From assembly GCF_025698545.1 (NCBI RefSeq), contig NC_068566.1, positions 47,223,192-47,287,191 of the forward strand: a DNA stretch of 64,000 nt. Reading direction: 5' to 3'. This document shows, piece after piece, positions 10,448-20,440 of this stretch. The stretch's first letter is position 1. Each line of letters opens with the position of its first letter. Position numbers and translations under genes: made by a program. The DNA comes from Gossypium raimondii (Eukaryota; Streptophyta; Magnoliopsida; Malvales; Malvaceae). The notes under the pieces were generated by a model. It searched no databases, was not told the DNA's origin, and saw only the letters and a program-made list of their open reading frames with translations.

Positions 10448-13400
10448 ATGGGGAAAAAGGTGAAGAAAAATAAAGATGAAGATAAAGATAAAAGCTATCG
10501 TGAAAGATTAGCAGTACCGATTTTTTTTTTCCAATCAAGTTCTATTTTTCCCACTAAATTCTTTTTTTTTTTTGTTTAATAATAGTTTGAATTTTTGGTT
10601 GCTTTCAATATGCAGATATGTGATAAAGTAGTAGGATAATTGATATCTATGCTACTGGATGGTGATAACACTTATCTAACCAAGGTATGGCTTTCCCTCT
10701 TTCTTTTATAATTTGTTTTAGGCTTGGCTTGGTATACAGCGAAAGATGAAAAACTAAAACAGTAGAAAAATAGGAAGATTGGAAAACAAATTTTTTATTT
10801 CCATAAGTGTAATGAAAGGAAGAAAACAAATATTTAAAAAATGCATATACACTTTTCTCATATTTTCTCTCCTCTCGGAATCAAATTACATTTTGCCCTC
10901 TTTACTAAAGACCGGTCAAATTAATTCCTATATCTTAGATCAAAGAGCAAATGGGTCCTTCCTGTTAAAAGTTTCATCTATTTTTATTGTTAAAAACCGA
11001 CATGCCTAATAGAATAACCGAACAGTCACAACTACTGGTTTTTAACCTTTGGAATGAATTGAATCTAACATACAAGGACTAATTTGTCAATTTTTGAGTG
11101 AAGGGGGCAAAATGCAATCCGTCTTCTAATACAAGGGCCGCCATGGTACTTTTAACCATGAAAATCCTGCAATTTCAGGCACTGTTTTGATAACATTAGA
11201 AAACGCATTAATAGTTGGTTTACTTTTTATTGTTTTCTAATCTCTTTTTGAATGTAGGGGTGTGTGCATGAAAGGGTGATGGCAGTAACGAAAGCAAAGT
11301 ATCAACTCCATGATCCACAGTTCATACTGCAATTGTTGAGAAATCTGATGGAACCTATTATTGCAGAAAATGGCAGTGGTGACGACGTCCAAGATGCATT
11401 TAAAGCCCTTAAGTCATATTTGACGCAATATGCAAGTCCAGTTCAAAAGAAGCGAAGTGCCAAGCACCTTCCTGACTCAATCTCACTCACAGGTATGGTT
11501 TTTAAGGAAGTACCACATGTTGATTAATAACATTTATTGATGTGCTTGAGACTGCTTGGGGAATGCCATAGATGGAGTTCCCAAACATGTTTCGATGCTT
11601 AAGTCAGTGTTTGGAGAGAAATCATCATAGTAACAGTTGGTTAAGGGCATGTTATGTACCTAGGTTTCTTGTAGAAATTATTTTTGTGCTTCATTTCCTT
11701 AAATTTGCTTTTCTGCTTGGCTTTGGCTATTCTCTAAATTCAATTACTAGTACTGTTTTATACATACAATTGTAGATTTAGTTCATTTTCTTCATTTGGA
11801 TCATTTTAAGCCCTTATATTTTTCGAATTTTAAAATTTCATTCTTAACGTTAAACACGTTCATTAACCAATTAGTTGGAATTGTAGTGAGTAATATATGG
11901 AAATAACAAGCTGACGTGGCATTATACACATGTCAATATATTTGCTGCATCAGATTTTAAAAATAGCATAACGTAATGAATTTAACAGTAATTATCTGGT
12001 GAGAACTGAAGTTTGAAAATTTGAAAAGTACAGGGACTAAAATTTTAATAGCGCACAATAGCATAAACCTTTTAGCAGCTCTTTGATATACATATATACT
12101 AATCTTGATATCATTTAAATTAGATTTTCTTATTTGTTTTCTTTATATTTTCAATTAAAGCATTGCAAAAGGAAATGGTGGTGCAGCCGGAGGCTACTGT
12201 GGACCAAACGCAGCAATTAATCACAGAGGATAAGTTGTTTAGCATAGTAAAAAATATGGTAAACGAAGTTTTGGGTCCTTATTTAGGAAGGCTACAGAAC
12301 CAAAAGCTTACAAATCCTGTAAGTATTCATGGAGATCCTGAGTCTAGCAGAGGAGCTGAGATTTGCAACAACATACAGGTAAGAGTGTCATGTGCATGTA
12401 GGAATTATGTGCGTATCAGAACTTGCATAAAGTAGAGCTTGTCTGTCATCCCTTTAATTTCTTTGACGGACAGTTTATTTCATCTTTCGCAAACTATAAA
12501 CTGATACGACCATTAATATTCATTTCTTTTATTAATTTTCTGGGTTACAGGTAAAGATCATACTATAAATATATTGGCCAGAAATGTTTGAACTTTCTTT
12601 GTAAGCAAACTCTGAACTTGGATTATTTTACCTGAACATCAATAAGCAGACAGAAATTGTTGGAACTTATATATTCGGATTTTTATGTCTTATGATCCTT
12701 TCATGTCCTTTTTCTTATGATTCTTAGATTGTACATTCGTTCAAGGAATACATGGAGGATTTTAATGAATTGGAATGAAATAAAGATGCGCGCAATTGTA
12801 GAAATATCATAATGTTGTTTCAACATTGTTTGATCGATTCCACTTGTTTGTAAGAGGCCAAATAAAAACAATAAATATTAGACAAATATACACACAAATG
12901 TCCTGAGTAGGAAAGCTGTAAATTTCTAATTCTCTGTCTAATGCTGTGTACTTCCCTACTTATTTACAGGGTCATCATGATGCTGATCCTGTAAATTTTG
13001 GCGTGTATATTTTTTTTAAATTCAATTTGCTTAGATTTGGGTCAGATCTGATTCTCTTCTGCATATAGGTTGCTCTGTATATGAAAGACTATGGTGGTGG
13101 TTTTGAATTCTGTAATCCGTCAGGTAATGGCTGCAAGTTGATATTCTATTATGTTAATCTACGGTTATAATTTGATGTTTACATTCTTAAACTGTCAGTA
13201 TAACAATCTTATTTGTAAATATTAATTATGTTTTCTAGACGACCAGATATATGATGATTCGGGTGAAGGCATCAGTGGTGCTATAGCATATCCACACAAT
13301 ATGGAACTGTCACAAGAGAACACCTTTACTGTTGATCCTGTAGGTTTTGGCGTGTATATATTTTTTAAATTCAATTTGCTTAGTTTTGGATCAGATCTGA

Positions 13401-13959
13401 TTCTCTTTTGCATATAGGTTCTTCCGTCACTGCTGTGTTCTGATATGGAAAACTTTGGTTATTTTGGACTCTGTGGTCTGTCAGGTAATGGCTGCAAGTT
13501 GATATTCTATTATGTTAATCTACAGTTATAATTTGGTGTCTACATTCTTAAACTGTCACACTATAACAATCTTACTTGTAAATATTGATTATGTTTTCTA
13601 GACAATGAGATATGTGGTCTTTCGGGCGAAGGCACCAGTGATGCCAGAGCAAATCAACTCAATATGAAACTGTCACAAGAGAACACGTTTACCGTTCAAG
13701 GGTACAACATTTATGAACGCAACTCTAATTTGCTCACTAATATATTTCAAAAGCACCCTCGTATTGATAGCAAGTTTTTCTATTTAGGTGTGCAGATATT
13801 CAGAACTCATTACCTGCCGTAGCTGAAGTTCACCATAACCCAGTAATGCATGGCCTCACAAAGAAGTCGGCCGAGGCAAAGGGCAAGAGATCGGTTGAAG
13901 AGATAAAGGACGAAGCTTATATCAAAAAAGGCAAAACGAAGGTGGTGAATGACAACTGA
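10448..13959 (+). CDS. unrecognised plant protein with two tandem exon-encoded repeats
   Basis: Consistent GT-AG exons: 10448-10513 (MGKKVKKNKDEDKDK..., basic), 10616-10684, 11258-11492, 12161-12378, 12970-12990 (7-codon microexon GHHDADP), 13069-13123, 13239-13339, 13418-13484, 13602-13701, 13788-13959 (stop TGA). Phases agree from 11258 to the end. Exon 2 as drawn has a stop in every frame. The best frame reads ICDKVVG, then TAA, then LISMLLDGDNTYLTK, which looks like a Gln-to-stop change. Translation could restart at ATG 10649 and give about 334 aa. Exons 3-4 encode a helical region (HDPQFILQLLRNLMEPII; LFSIVKNMVNEVLGPYL). Exons 6-7 and 8-9 are tandem copies of each other, each ending SQENTFTV. 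The C-terminus is lysine-rich (KKSAEAKGKRSVEEIKDEAY), perhaps nuclear. I do not recognise the family. Genuine gene or fresh pseudogene is undecided. Confidence 0.6.
10873..11156. mobile_element. long-TIR MITE in an intron of the unknown gene
   Basis: The halves are inverted relatives. ATTACATTTTGCCCTC near the left matches the inverse of GGGGCAAAATGCAATCC near the right. The centre holds GTTAAAAACCGACATG and its inverse. The same family lies at 19996-20343 and 57300-57652. The left tip seems about 40 bases shorter than in those copies. It is non-coding and probably a Mutator-type non-autonomous element. Confidence 0.65.
11790..12070. mobile_element. probable MITE remnant in intron 3 of the unknown gene
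   Basis: The stretch begins with words like TTTAAGCCCTTATATTTTTC and ends with CAGGGACTAAAATTTTAATA, an arrangement shared by many short inverted-repeat elements in this window. GACGTGGCA lies in the centre. It lies within the roughly 810 bases missing from the left duplicate. Confidence 0.35.
12990..13701 (+). repeat. two tandem exon-intron-exon units of about 355 bases
   Basis: Unit 1 (12990-13339) and unit 2 (13340-13701) each hold an intron starting GTA..TTTTGGCGTGTATA, a short exon, an intron starting GTAATGGCTGCAAG, and an exon ending in codons for SQENTFTV. Intron halves are more alike than exon halves: the first exon pair has largely diverged (VALYMKDYGGG against VLPSLLCSDMEN). The left duplicate keeps both units at about 4105-4456 and 4457-4800, so this duplication is older than the segmental one. 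Confidence 0.85.
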
Positions 13960-15033
13960 TTCAAAAGAAAATCAACTGATTTTACTGAAGAAACCAAGGT
14001 TTATATAATTGCTTCTTTTCTTTTCAAAAGATTATGACTTTTAAATAAAGTCCCAATGGGTTTATTGGGATGTTGATGAACTGAAGATACATAGGTGTGT
14101 TTTTGTGTGACGGTTTGTGTGTGAATTTTCTGTTTATTATCAGGAGTCTTCAGTATTGTGAACTCCATGCTCCGCGTATGGATTTTTTTTTTCTTATTGG
14201 AACTGGATTGTTTTCATTAAGAGTTCAATATGTATGTCATGGTTATGTTAGAAATATTCTTATCGTTATCAACCTGGAGTTTTAGCCCTTAAATTTAAAC
14301 AAAACCACCAACTAGAGACGGAGTTACTTGCCAAAACCCGAAGGTGCACCTGAAATTTGGAGGTTTGGGCAAAAATGTCCTGAGATGCTGTTGAAGAATC
14401 AAGTAGGCTTTAAAGCATTGGGCTTGACAGGGGTGTAGGCAAGGGGCGGACTTCTCCTTGAAGAATGATAAATTTGTCTTAATAGTTCTTTAGAAAATTA
14501 TGAAATTATAAATTATGATAATGGTAAAATTGCACCTGACCTTAAAAAATTTATGATTCATCTCTATACTTCCTAGAGTAGTTTTTTGTACTTCATCCCT
14601 ATTTAACAATATCTTATAAGAAGGAAAGCCCAATGAAGCATACTTATTTTGGTTCATCCTAAAGCATTTGGGTCCATTGGAGCAGCTATTCCAATACTTA
14701 AAAGCCTTAAAAACCGAAATGGAACCAATACACACTCATATCAAACACAGATCTTAACAAACCAAGTTTCTTTTTCTTTTCAGAGAGGGTTGGTTTCGGA
14801 GTTTGGACACTCAACAAATGTATTATTTTCAGCTGGAATTTAACCTCGAATTTGTCTCTCAATTCAGCCTTCACAGAATTTAACTTTAATAAAGTTTGAA
14901 GGTGCAAGACTGGATCAGATAACCTCCCCTCTACGCTTTTCAATTACAACAAGAACATAAGCAATAATCTTCAATGTATTAGCTATTTATACATAAAATA
15001 AAATACAAAAACCCTCCAAAGCTATTCAACTAT

Positions 15034-15987
15034 TTACCTTGTAGAGTTTCTCTTGATTTGACCACTTGATCTCTTAATAGAATCAATCCTTTGAAGCCTA
15101 ATCTGTTCTCTAACTTTAGCTATAAATTCATCAGCCTTTTTATCAACATCAGATCCTCCATCTATACCATTGCTTGGACCAACAGCTTCCTCATTGTTTT
15201 CACCATTGTTGGTGCTTGAAACAATGCATGTTTTGCCAACAATTTCATCTTCATCCTCACTCTCTGTACCATCATCATCATCACTAGTTTCCATCCTATG
15301 TTCAATTTCACCATCAACATAGTCCCTTTGTTTCAATAATGGCGGTGGAGGCGGCGGCGGTGATGGAGACCTGTAACTTGTCTTGTTCTTCACTATATCA
15401 CCATCCCTTGACCGCCATGGAATTAGTGAAGGAAGAACAACGTTATTCTCACCATTATTGACCTCCATAACACTCGATGATTTCAAGCTCCTAACAGGCA
15501 AAAGCAAAGGCTTTTCAATTTCATCATCACCTTTCTTTTTAGCTACCAAAACAGTAGGTACTTCATTCCTATAATATTGACTACTCCATATCTGGACCTT
15601 ACTCTCATCAGACCCAGACATGTTTTCAGCTTCATCATCGAAAAACGACGATACCTGAAGGAATCTAGACACGAAACACTGTACATTATCGAACATGGAC
15701 TGGTTCTTGTTGGGTTCTTTATCGGTTTCATCGTTTCGTTGACTAAAAAGCCCGTAAGAAACAGCTATGCCGAATAACAACAAGCGGAGAAGCTCCCAGC
15801 TACGGTTCAACAGTGTTTGGTTGATGAATTCAGGTGCTTGTGAGGGAAAAACTGGGATTATAACCAAGAAAATGATGATTACAACAGCTTTTTTGTAAAG
15901 GAAACTTGTGTTGTGCTTGTTTGGGTTTGTTTGGTTTTGTTGTTTTAATAGTTGATGATGTTTGGTGTAAGAATCTGTTTCTGCCAT
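15034..15987 (-). CDS. DUF761 membrane protein, right duplicate (likely ancestral)
   Basis: An intronless frame of 317 aa from the ATG at 15987. I chose this ATG because it is the one shared with the left duplicate. The open frame runs on upstream to 16143, but the extra 52 residues are encoded by sequence absent from the other copy and are probably leader. Features match the left copy: a hydrophobic segment at residues 34-49, a second at 66-81, a proline run near 208-216, an acidic patch, and a C-terminal DUF761 motif (KADEFIAKVREQIRLQRI). A one-codon difference (QQNQ against QNQ) explains the length. It converges on the unknown gene, whose stop is about 1.07 kb away. This copy keeps its own 5' flank and is the better candidate for normal expression. 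Family function is unknown. Confidence 0.83.
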   Translation of the reverse strand: MAETDSYTKHHQLLKQQNQTNPNKHNTSFLYKKAVVIIIFLVIIPVFPSQAPEFINQTLLNRSWELLRLLLFGIAVSYGLFSQRNDETDKEPNKNQSMFDNVQCFVSRFLQVSSFFDDEAENMSGSDESKVQIWSSQYYRNEVPTVLVAKKKGDDEIEKPLLLPVRSLKSSSVMEVNNGENNVVLPSLIPWRSRDGDIVKNKTSYRSPSPPPPPPPLLKQRDYVDGEIEHRMETSDDDDGTESEDEDEIVGKTCIVSSTNNGENNEEAVGPSNGIDGGSDVDKKADEFIAKVREQIRLQRIDSIKRSSGQIKRNSTR

Positions 15988-16143
15988 TGAAGAGTTCTGT
16001 TTATGGCAAAGATTATGGGAAGGGAAGACTTTGGCGTTAAGGAAAATAAGAGAGAATGGGAGAGAGAGTTCATGGGGAAATGTGAAAGCATATTTGAAGC
16101 TAATCCATGGGTTGCTTTCCCTTTTTAAGTTCCCAAATCCCAA

Positions 16144-17587
16144 TTGTTCTTTCTACAAATCTCATCAAATAGTTCTTTGTGGAAAGGATAAATTACAATA
16201 CAATTAATGTATTTTACATATTATATTTATTTAATTATACTTTAAAAAACTAATCTTTAAAATATAAATCATTTCAATTTACTCTTAATTCTAGAAAATT
16301 TAAATAAATATTTCAAAAATACATAAATACTCTAATAAATAAATTTAAATTTTATATTAATATTGTAAAACACATATTCCAATTGACAACCTTGGTATAC
16401 TAAGAAACATGCATTGTTAATGTAAAATGTGGCAGCCATGCATGGCAGAATTTGCAAAACTAGGGGCAAAGAAGCAAAGGGAAAAGAATCTGAGTGGGGA
16501 TATGATGGGAATTAAGGATAAGGCAAAGGGCAAATGGGTCCCATGAAGATGCCAAACGATTCTTCTTTTGGATTGCCTACGCTACGTTGTAGTTTCTTTT
16601 TTATGCCACTATGAAGAATAAGAAACGCAAAAAAAAAAAAAAGTATTTTGTATTTTCAACAATTAATTTTCAATAATTTAGAATTTAGTCCTTATATTTC
16701 TTTTATAATTTAGTTCTTTTATTTTCTAATTTCAAAGCTCGGGTTCAATTATTAAAATTGTTAAAAATTTCGTTAAATTTATTGATGTGACACTTTAAAA
16801 TTAAAAAAAACTCTTTGTAGTTAAGTAACTAAAAGATATTTGTAATGAATTTGGATTTAATAGAATAATTTTAAGAATATTAATAATTAGGCTAGAATTT
16901 TAAAATCCAAAAATAGAGATTAAATTTTAAAAATAAAAGTATATGATTAAATTCTAAATTTATGAAGAGTATAAGAAATTGTGGAATATCTTAAATCTCG
17001 ATCAAATTTAGAGTTGAAACAGGTTAGACATTTAAATGGGAAGCAAAGTTTTGTTGGTATTTCATTTTTTATACACAAGGGCAAGCCAAAAATTACATAG
17101 CGGGAAAAATTGTAAAATTTTGGGTTGTCAAAATAAAAGTTTAACATTTTACCATTATAGAAAAATTGTTATGCATGTATTTAAAACTCTCAAAATTAAA
17201 ATAATTTTGTTAAGTTGTCTAAAAAAATATATGGTTAAATTATATTTTAACTTTTTAAAAACATATAATTTAATTTCGATCCCAAATATAAATTTCTGAA
17301 TTCGCTCGTATCTAATAAGTAAAAGTATGAAATGAAGGGAGCTAAAGCTCCTAATTATCCCTCTAATGTTGTTTTCCTATGTTGAATTTTTAATTACTCG
17401 AGCTAAACATATTGGTATTTTATTCTCCATATGTGGAACCTTAAATTTAGATGCTCTTAAGGTCCACGCAATGGCTTCGGATATACTTTAATTTTAATAA
17501 TCAAAATAACTACGAAAATTATAAGGAAAAGTGACTAAAAAGAGCCCAAGAGAATGTTCTTCGTAAGCATATTTGGAAGACTAGAAT
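16144..17587. other. intergenic AT-rich DNA with a MITE-like patch
   Basis: This is the upstream flank of the right DUF761 gene. About 16660-16960 shows TTTAGTCCTTATATTTC on the left and GATTAAATTTTAAAAATAAAAG on the right, a diverged inverted-repeat element related to patches at 27930-28080 and 57950-58060. No gene is seen. Confidence 0.45.
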
Positions 17588-18022
17588 AGGGGTGTTAACA
17601 CAGTTAATCGAATCGAATTAGTATTAATTGAACTTTTTAATTATTTGACCGTTAATTGAATTAAAAATTTTTCAAAAAAAAACCCGAACTTAAATATTTT
17701 AGTTAATTCGGTTGGTTAACTGAATTAATTATTTTTTTTTGTTAAAACAAGTATAAAACATATAAAAAATAAATTTATAGTGTTCATTTGACCGGATTAA
17801 CCAAATTAATAGAACTAATAATAGCCTAATACATATAATATATAATATTATTTATTAAGTTCGGTTAATTACCCGATTTTAAACCAAATTAACCGTTAAT
17901 CGAAATTTCAAAAAACTTTTAACCGATATTCGACCAAACTAGATTAGTTAACCGACCGATTAATCGAATTAGACCAGTTTAACCGGTTAATTCGGTTTTA
18001 ACTGAAGTTTTAACAACCCCTA
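17588..18022. mobile_element. MITE with 9-bp target-site duplication
   Basis: The element begins AGGGGTGTTAA and ends TTAACAACCCCTA. Its arms are rich in CGGTTAA/TTAACCG words and are imperfectly inverted over most of the length. The flanks are GACTAGAAT (17579-17587) and GACTAAAAT (18023-18031), an 8 of 9 match. A 9-bp duplication suggests a Mutator-like parent. No coding sequence. Confidence 0.68.
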
Positions 18023-19995
18023 GACTAAAATAATTAATATTTTATAACCAATACCTTTTATATTGACCAACAAAGTTGTAAGTTCTTTTTACTAGTTAAA
18101 TGATAAGTAATTTTATGTCTTTTAAATGATAGTTTGGAGTTTTTTATTTTGTAAGTGAAGAAAATAACATTAAAAAAATTGTTTCATAAATAAAATCCAA
18201 TATAACGCAATTCCTAATTAAATAGGAATCTTTGTGACTTTTAAACACTTATGGAAAGAAAAGTTTTGTAAGATATTGTTGATATCAGTGTTTAACAAGG
18301 AAGAGATAAGAAGGAGAAGGTGGTGGTGATAAAGAGGTCGATTCACTGTAATAGGTGGAGGTCAGAGTAGCTAAAGAAAGAGGAGGAAGGAGAAAGGAGA
18401 GACGAAGGTTGTAGAGTGTTGGATATGAAGGTAAAACATTTTAGGGGAGCCAAATGGGAGAAGATCCTTAATACATCATGCCTTAAGGTATGTATAAGGG
18501 GGAGGTCCCCATGCCTAGTAGTGTCATTTCACTAACAACACGAATGGCGGCCCACTCATGTAATTCGCCAGGTGGCAGGTTCGTTATATGTTGATTGTTG
18601 CCAAATGTAGTACTGTGATCTTACTCTGACATTCCCTTTACTGAGATAGTACAACGTTGTTAAGCCTTAGTGGTTTCTCTTTTGGGGGATAAAAATTAGC
18701 CACCAAAAGCAGGTGGCCTGATGGAGAGTCCAACAGGTGGCCTCTTCATGGGTGTGGTGTGAAATAAACGGATGACTAGTTATGAATGACCAGCTAGAAG
18801 GTAAAAGACAAAGGGCCATCTGTGAGTGCCTCTTAGGTTGCTTCTCGTCTGGTTATTAGGTGGACATTTGATTGGTTCGGATTTTTAATATCGATAATCG
18901 AATAAATCGATTAAGTCTCGAAAATCAAATAAACTGAACCGTATTTGTTTTCAAAATTGAATAAACCAAACCAAACCTAACTTTCGACTTTTGTTTTCTT
19001 TTTCTTTTTACAACTTATTTATATAAAAATAAAAAATTCTATTATAAAATATTTAAAAACAATACTTTGTATTTCAATGAATTTATTTTCATAATCGATG
19101 AATATATATTCATATATTAGAAAAATAACAAATAATTTAGATCTCATTTTGATAAAATATTTTATTTTTAGATTAAATTAATTGGATAACTTAATTTAAT
19201 TTAATCGATACTCTTATATTTGAATATTTTATTCTATATGTAGATTAAATTAATTTATAAATTAATAAGTTGGAATTTTTATTTTGGTTATTAATTTTAT
19301 ATTCGAGTAATTTAATTGAGTCGGTTTTTGGGTTGGTTTATATAAGGGTATTAGATATTTAAATATTGGGTTGGGTATGGATACTGGATTGAGTTTGGTT
19401 GATACAATGCTTAATCGGTTTATTCATTTTGAATATTCAAAAACAAAAAATCGATTAAAAAAATTGTTTAAACCCTGAAAACCAAAATAATTCGATTAGC
19501 TCGATTTAACCATGATCATGCTCAACCTTACAACTATTGACATGATTGGATTGATTTTGAGTTGCGCCAATTTGAATTTTAAAATTTTTACATCATTTTG
19601 GTTTAGTTTGTTTTGGGCTCACATTGCTTTAGGTTTAGGTTATTAAAGTTTGAGATTTAATATATTTGAGTTAGTTTATTACGGGTTTGAATAAATTCAA
19701 ATTTTGATTGGTTGAATTTCATATTTATTTTAAATTTAAATTATTCAATTTATGCTATTTCGAGTTTGAATTATTTTAGGCATAAATCATTTCGGGTTAA
19801 AATTATTGAAGACAAAGTTTAATGTTTGTGGCCTACCAACCACCTTTTTCCCAGCCATTTTCATACATTTGTCATGAACTCTCTTGATTTGTATTTTCAT
19901 CATCACATATATCATATAAAACGAAATATTTTTATTACATATTTACAGAAAAACATTATCCGAAGCATAAAATTGCCAAAACATTTCATTATTCT
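18023..19995. other. gene-free repeat-rich stretch
   Basis: About 18290-18860 is GC-richer than its surroundings (GGTGGCAGGTTCG, GGTGGCCTGATGGAG) and may be part of an unclassified repeat. I could not place it in a family. 18860-19520 holds CGATTAA/AATCGATT words and an AT-rich filler like those of the element at 17588-18022. 19530-19810 is a run of degenerate GGGTTTGAA/TTGGTTTAG words. No gene is seen. Confidence 0.45.
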
Positions 19996-20343
19996 GGTAA
20001 AAGTATGGTAGAGGTCCATATTTTAAAAATTAAATTACATTTTGCCCTATATATTTAAAAAAAAAGTTCCTATATACTAAATTAAAGAGTAAATTAGTCA
20101 TTTTGTTTAAAATTTCATCCAATTCTAATGTTAAAAACCAATTCATGTATATCTGCATGAGGTACACGTGACAGTACTATTTGATTATTCTGGCTTTTTA
20201 CAAAAGAAATGAACGAAATTTTAACAAAAAAAAGACTACTTTACTTTTTAATCTAATCTAAAATGGCTAATTTACCCCTGTTTTAGTAGATGGGACAAAA
20301 TGTAGTCCTTAACTTAGTACAGGGGCTTCTATGATTTTTTATC
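19996..20343. mobile_element. long-TIR MITE, second copy of the 10873 family
   Basis: The left tip GGTAAAAGTATGGTAGAGG is the imperfect inverse of the right tip, CTTCTATGATTTTTTATC. The inner ends hold ATTACATTTTGCCC and its inverse GGGACAAAATGTAG. The centre has GTTAAAAACCAATTCATG and GAGGTACACGTGACA. No clear target-site duplication remains. Confidence 0.65.
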
Positions 20344-20440
20344 TAACTTTTTTGTATTTTTTTTAAGTTGGTGAAATAAAAAAGGAAACTGGGGATCACC
20401 CAAAAAAAAAAGAGAGAGTAAAATTTCCTAACAACAATCA

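Larger units (their letters stand above)
11427..16001. repeat. right copy of the segmental duplication
   Basis: It is the counterpart of 3333-7214 and the more complete copy. The flanking parts of both genes continue unbroken on either side here: exons 1-3 of the unknown gene on the left, the native 5' leader of DUF761 on the right. This copy is therefore the likely source. It lacks the 62 bases seen at 6055-6116 in the left copy, where a TTGAA repeat flanks the gap (14896-14900). Confidence 0.9.

Noticed and set aside
15988-16143. A 52-residue N-terminal extension of the right DUF761 protein
   Set aside because: The frame is open, but the sequence is absent from the left copy and reads like leader DNA. 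The shared ATG at 15987 sits just before a typical family N-terminus.
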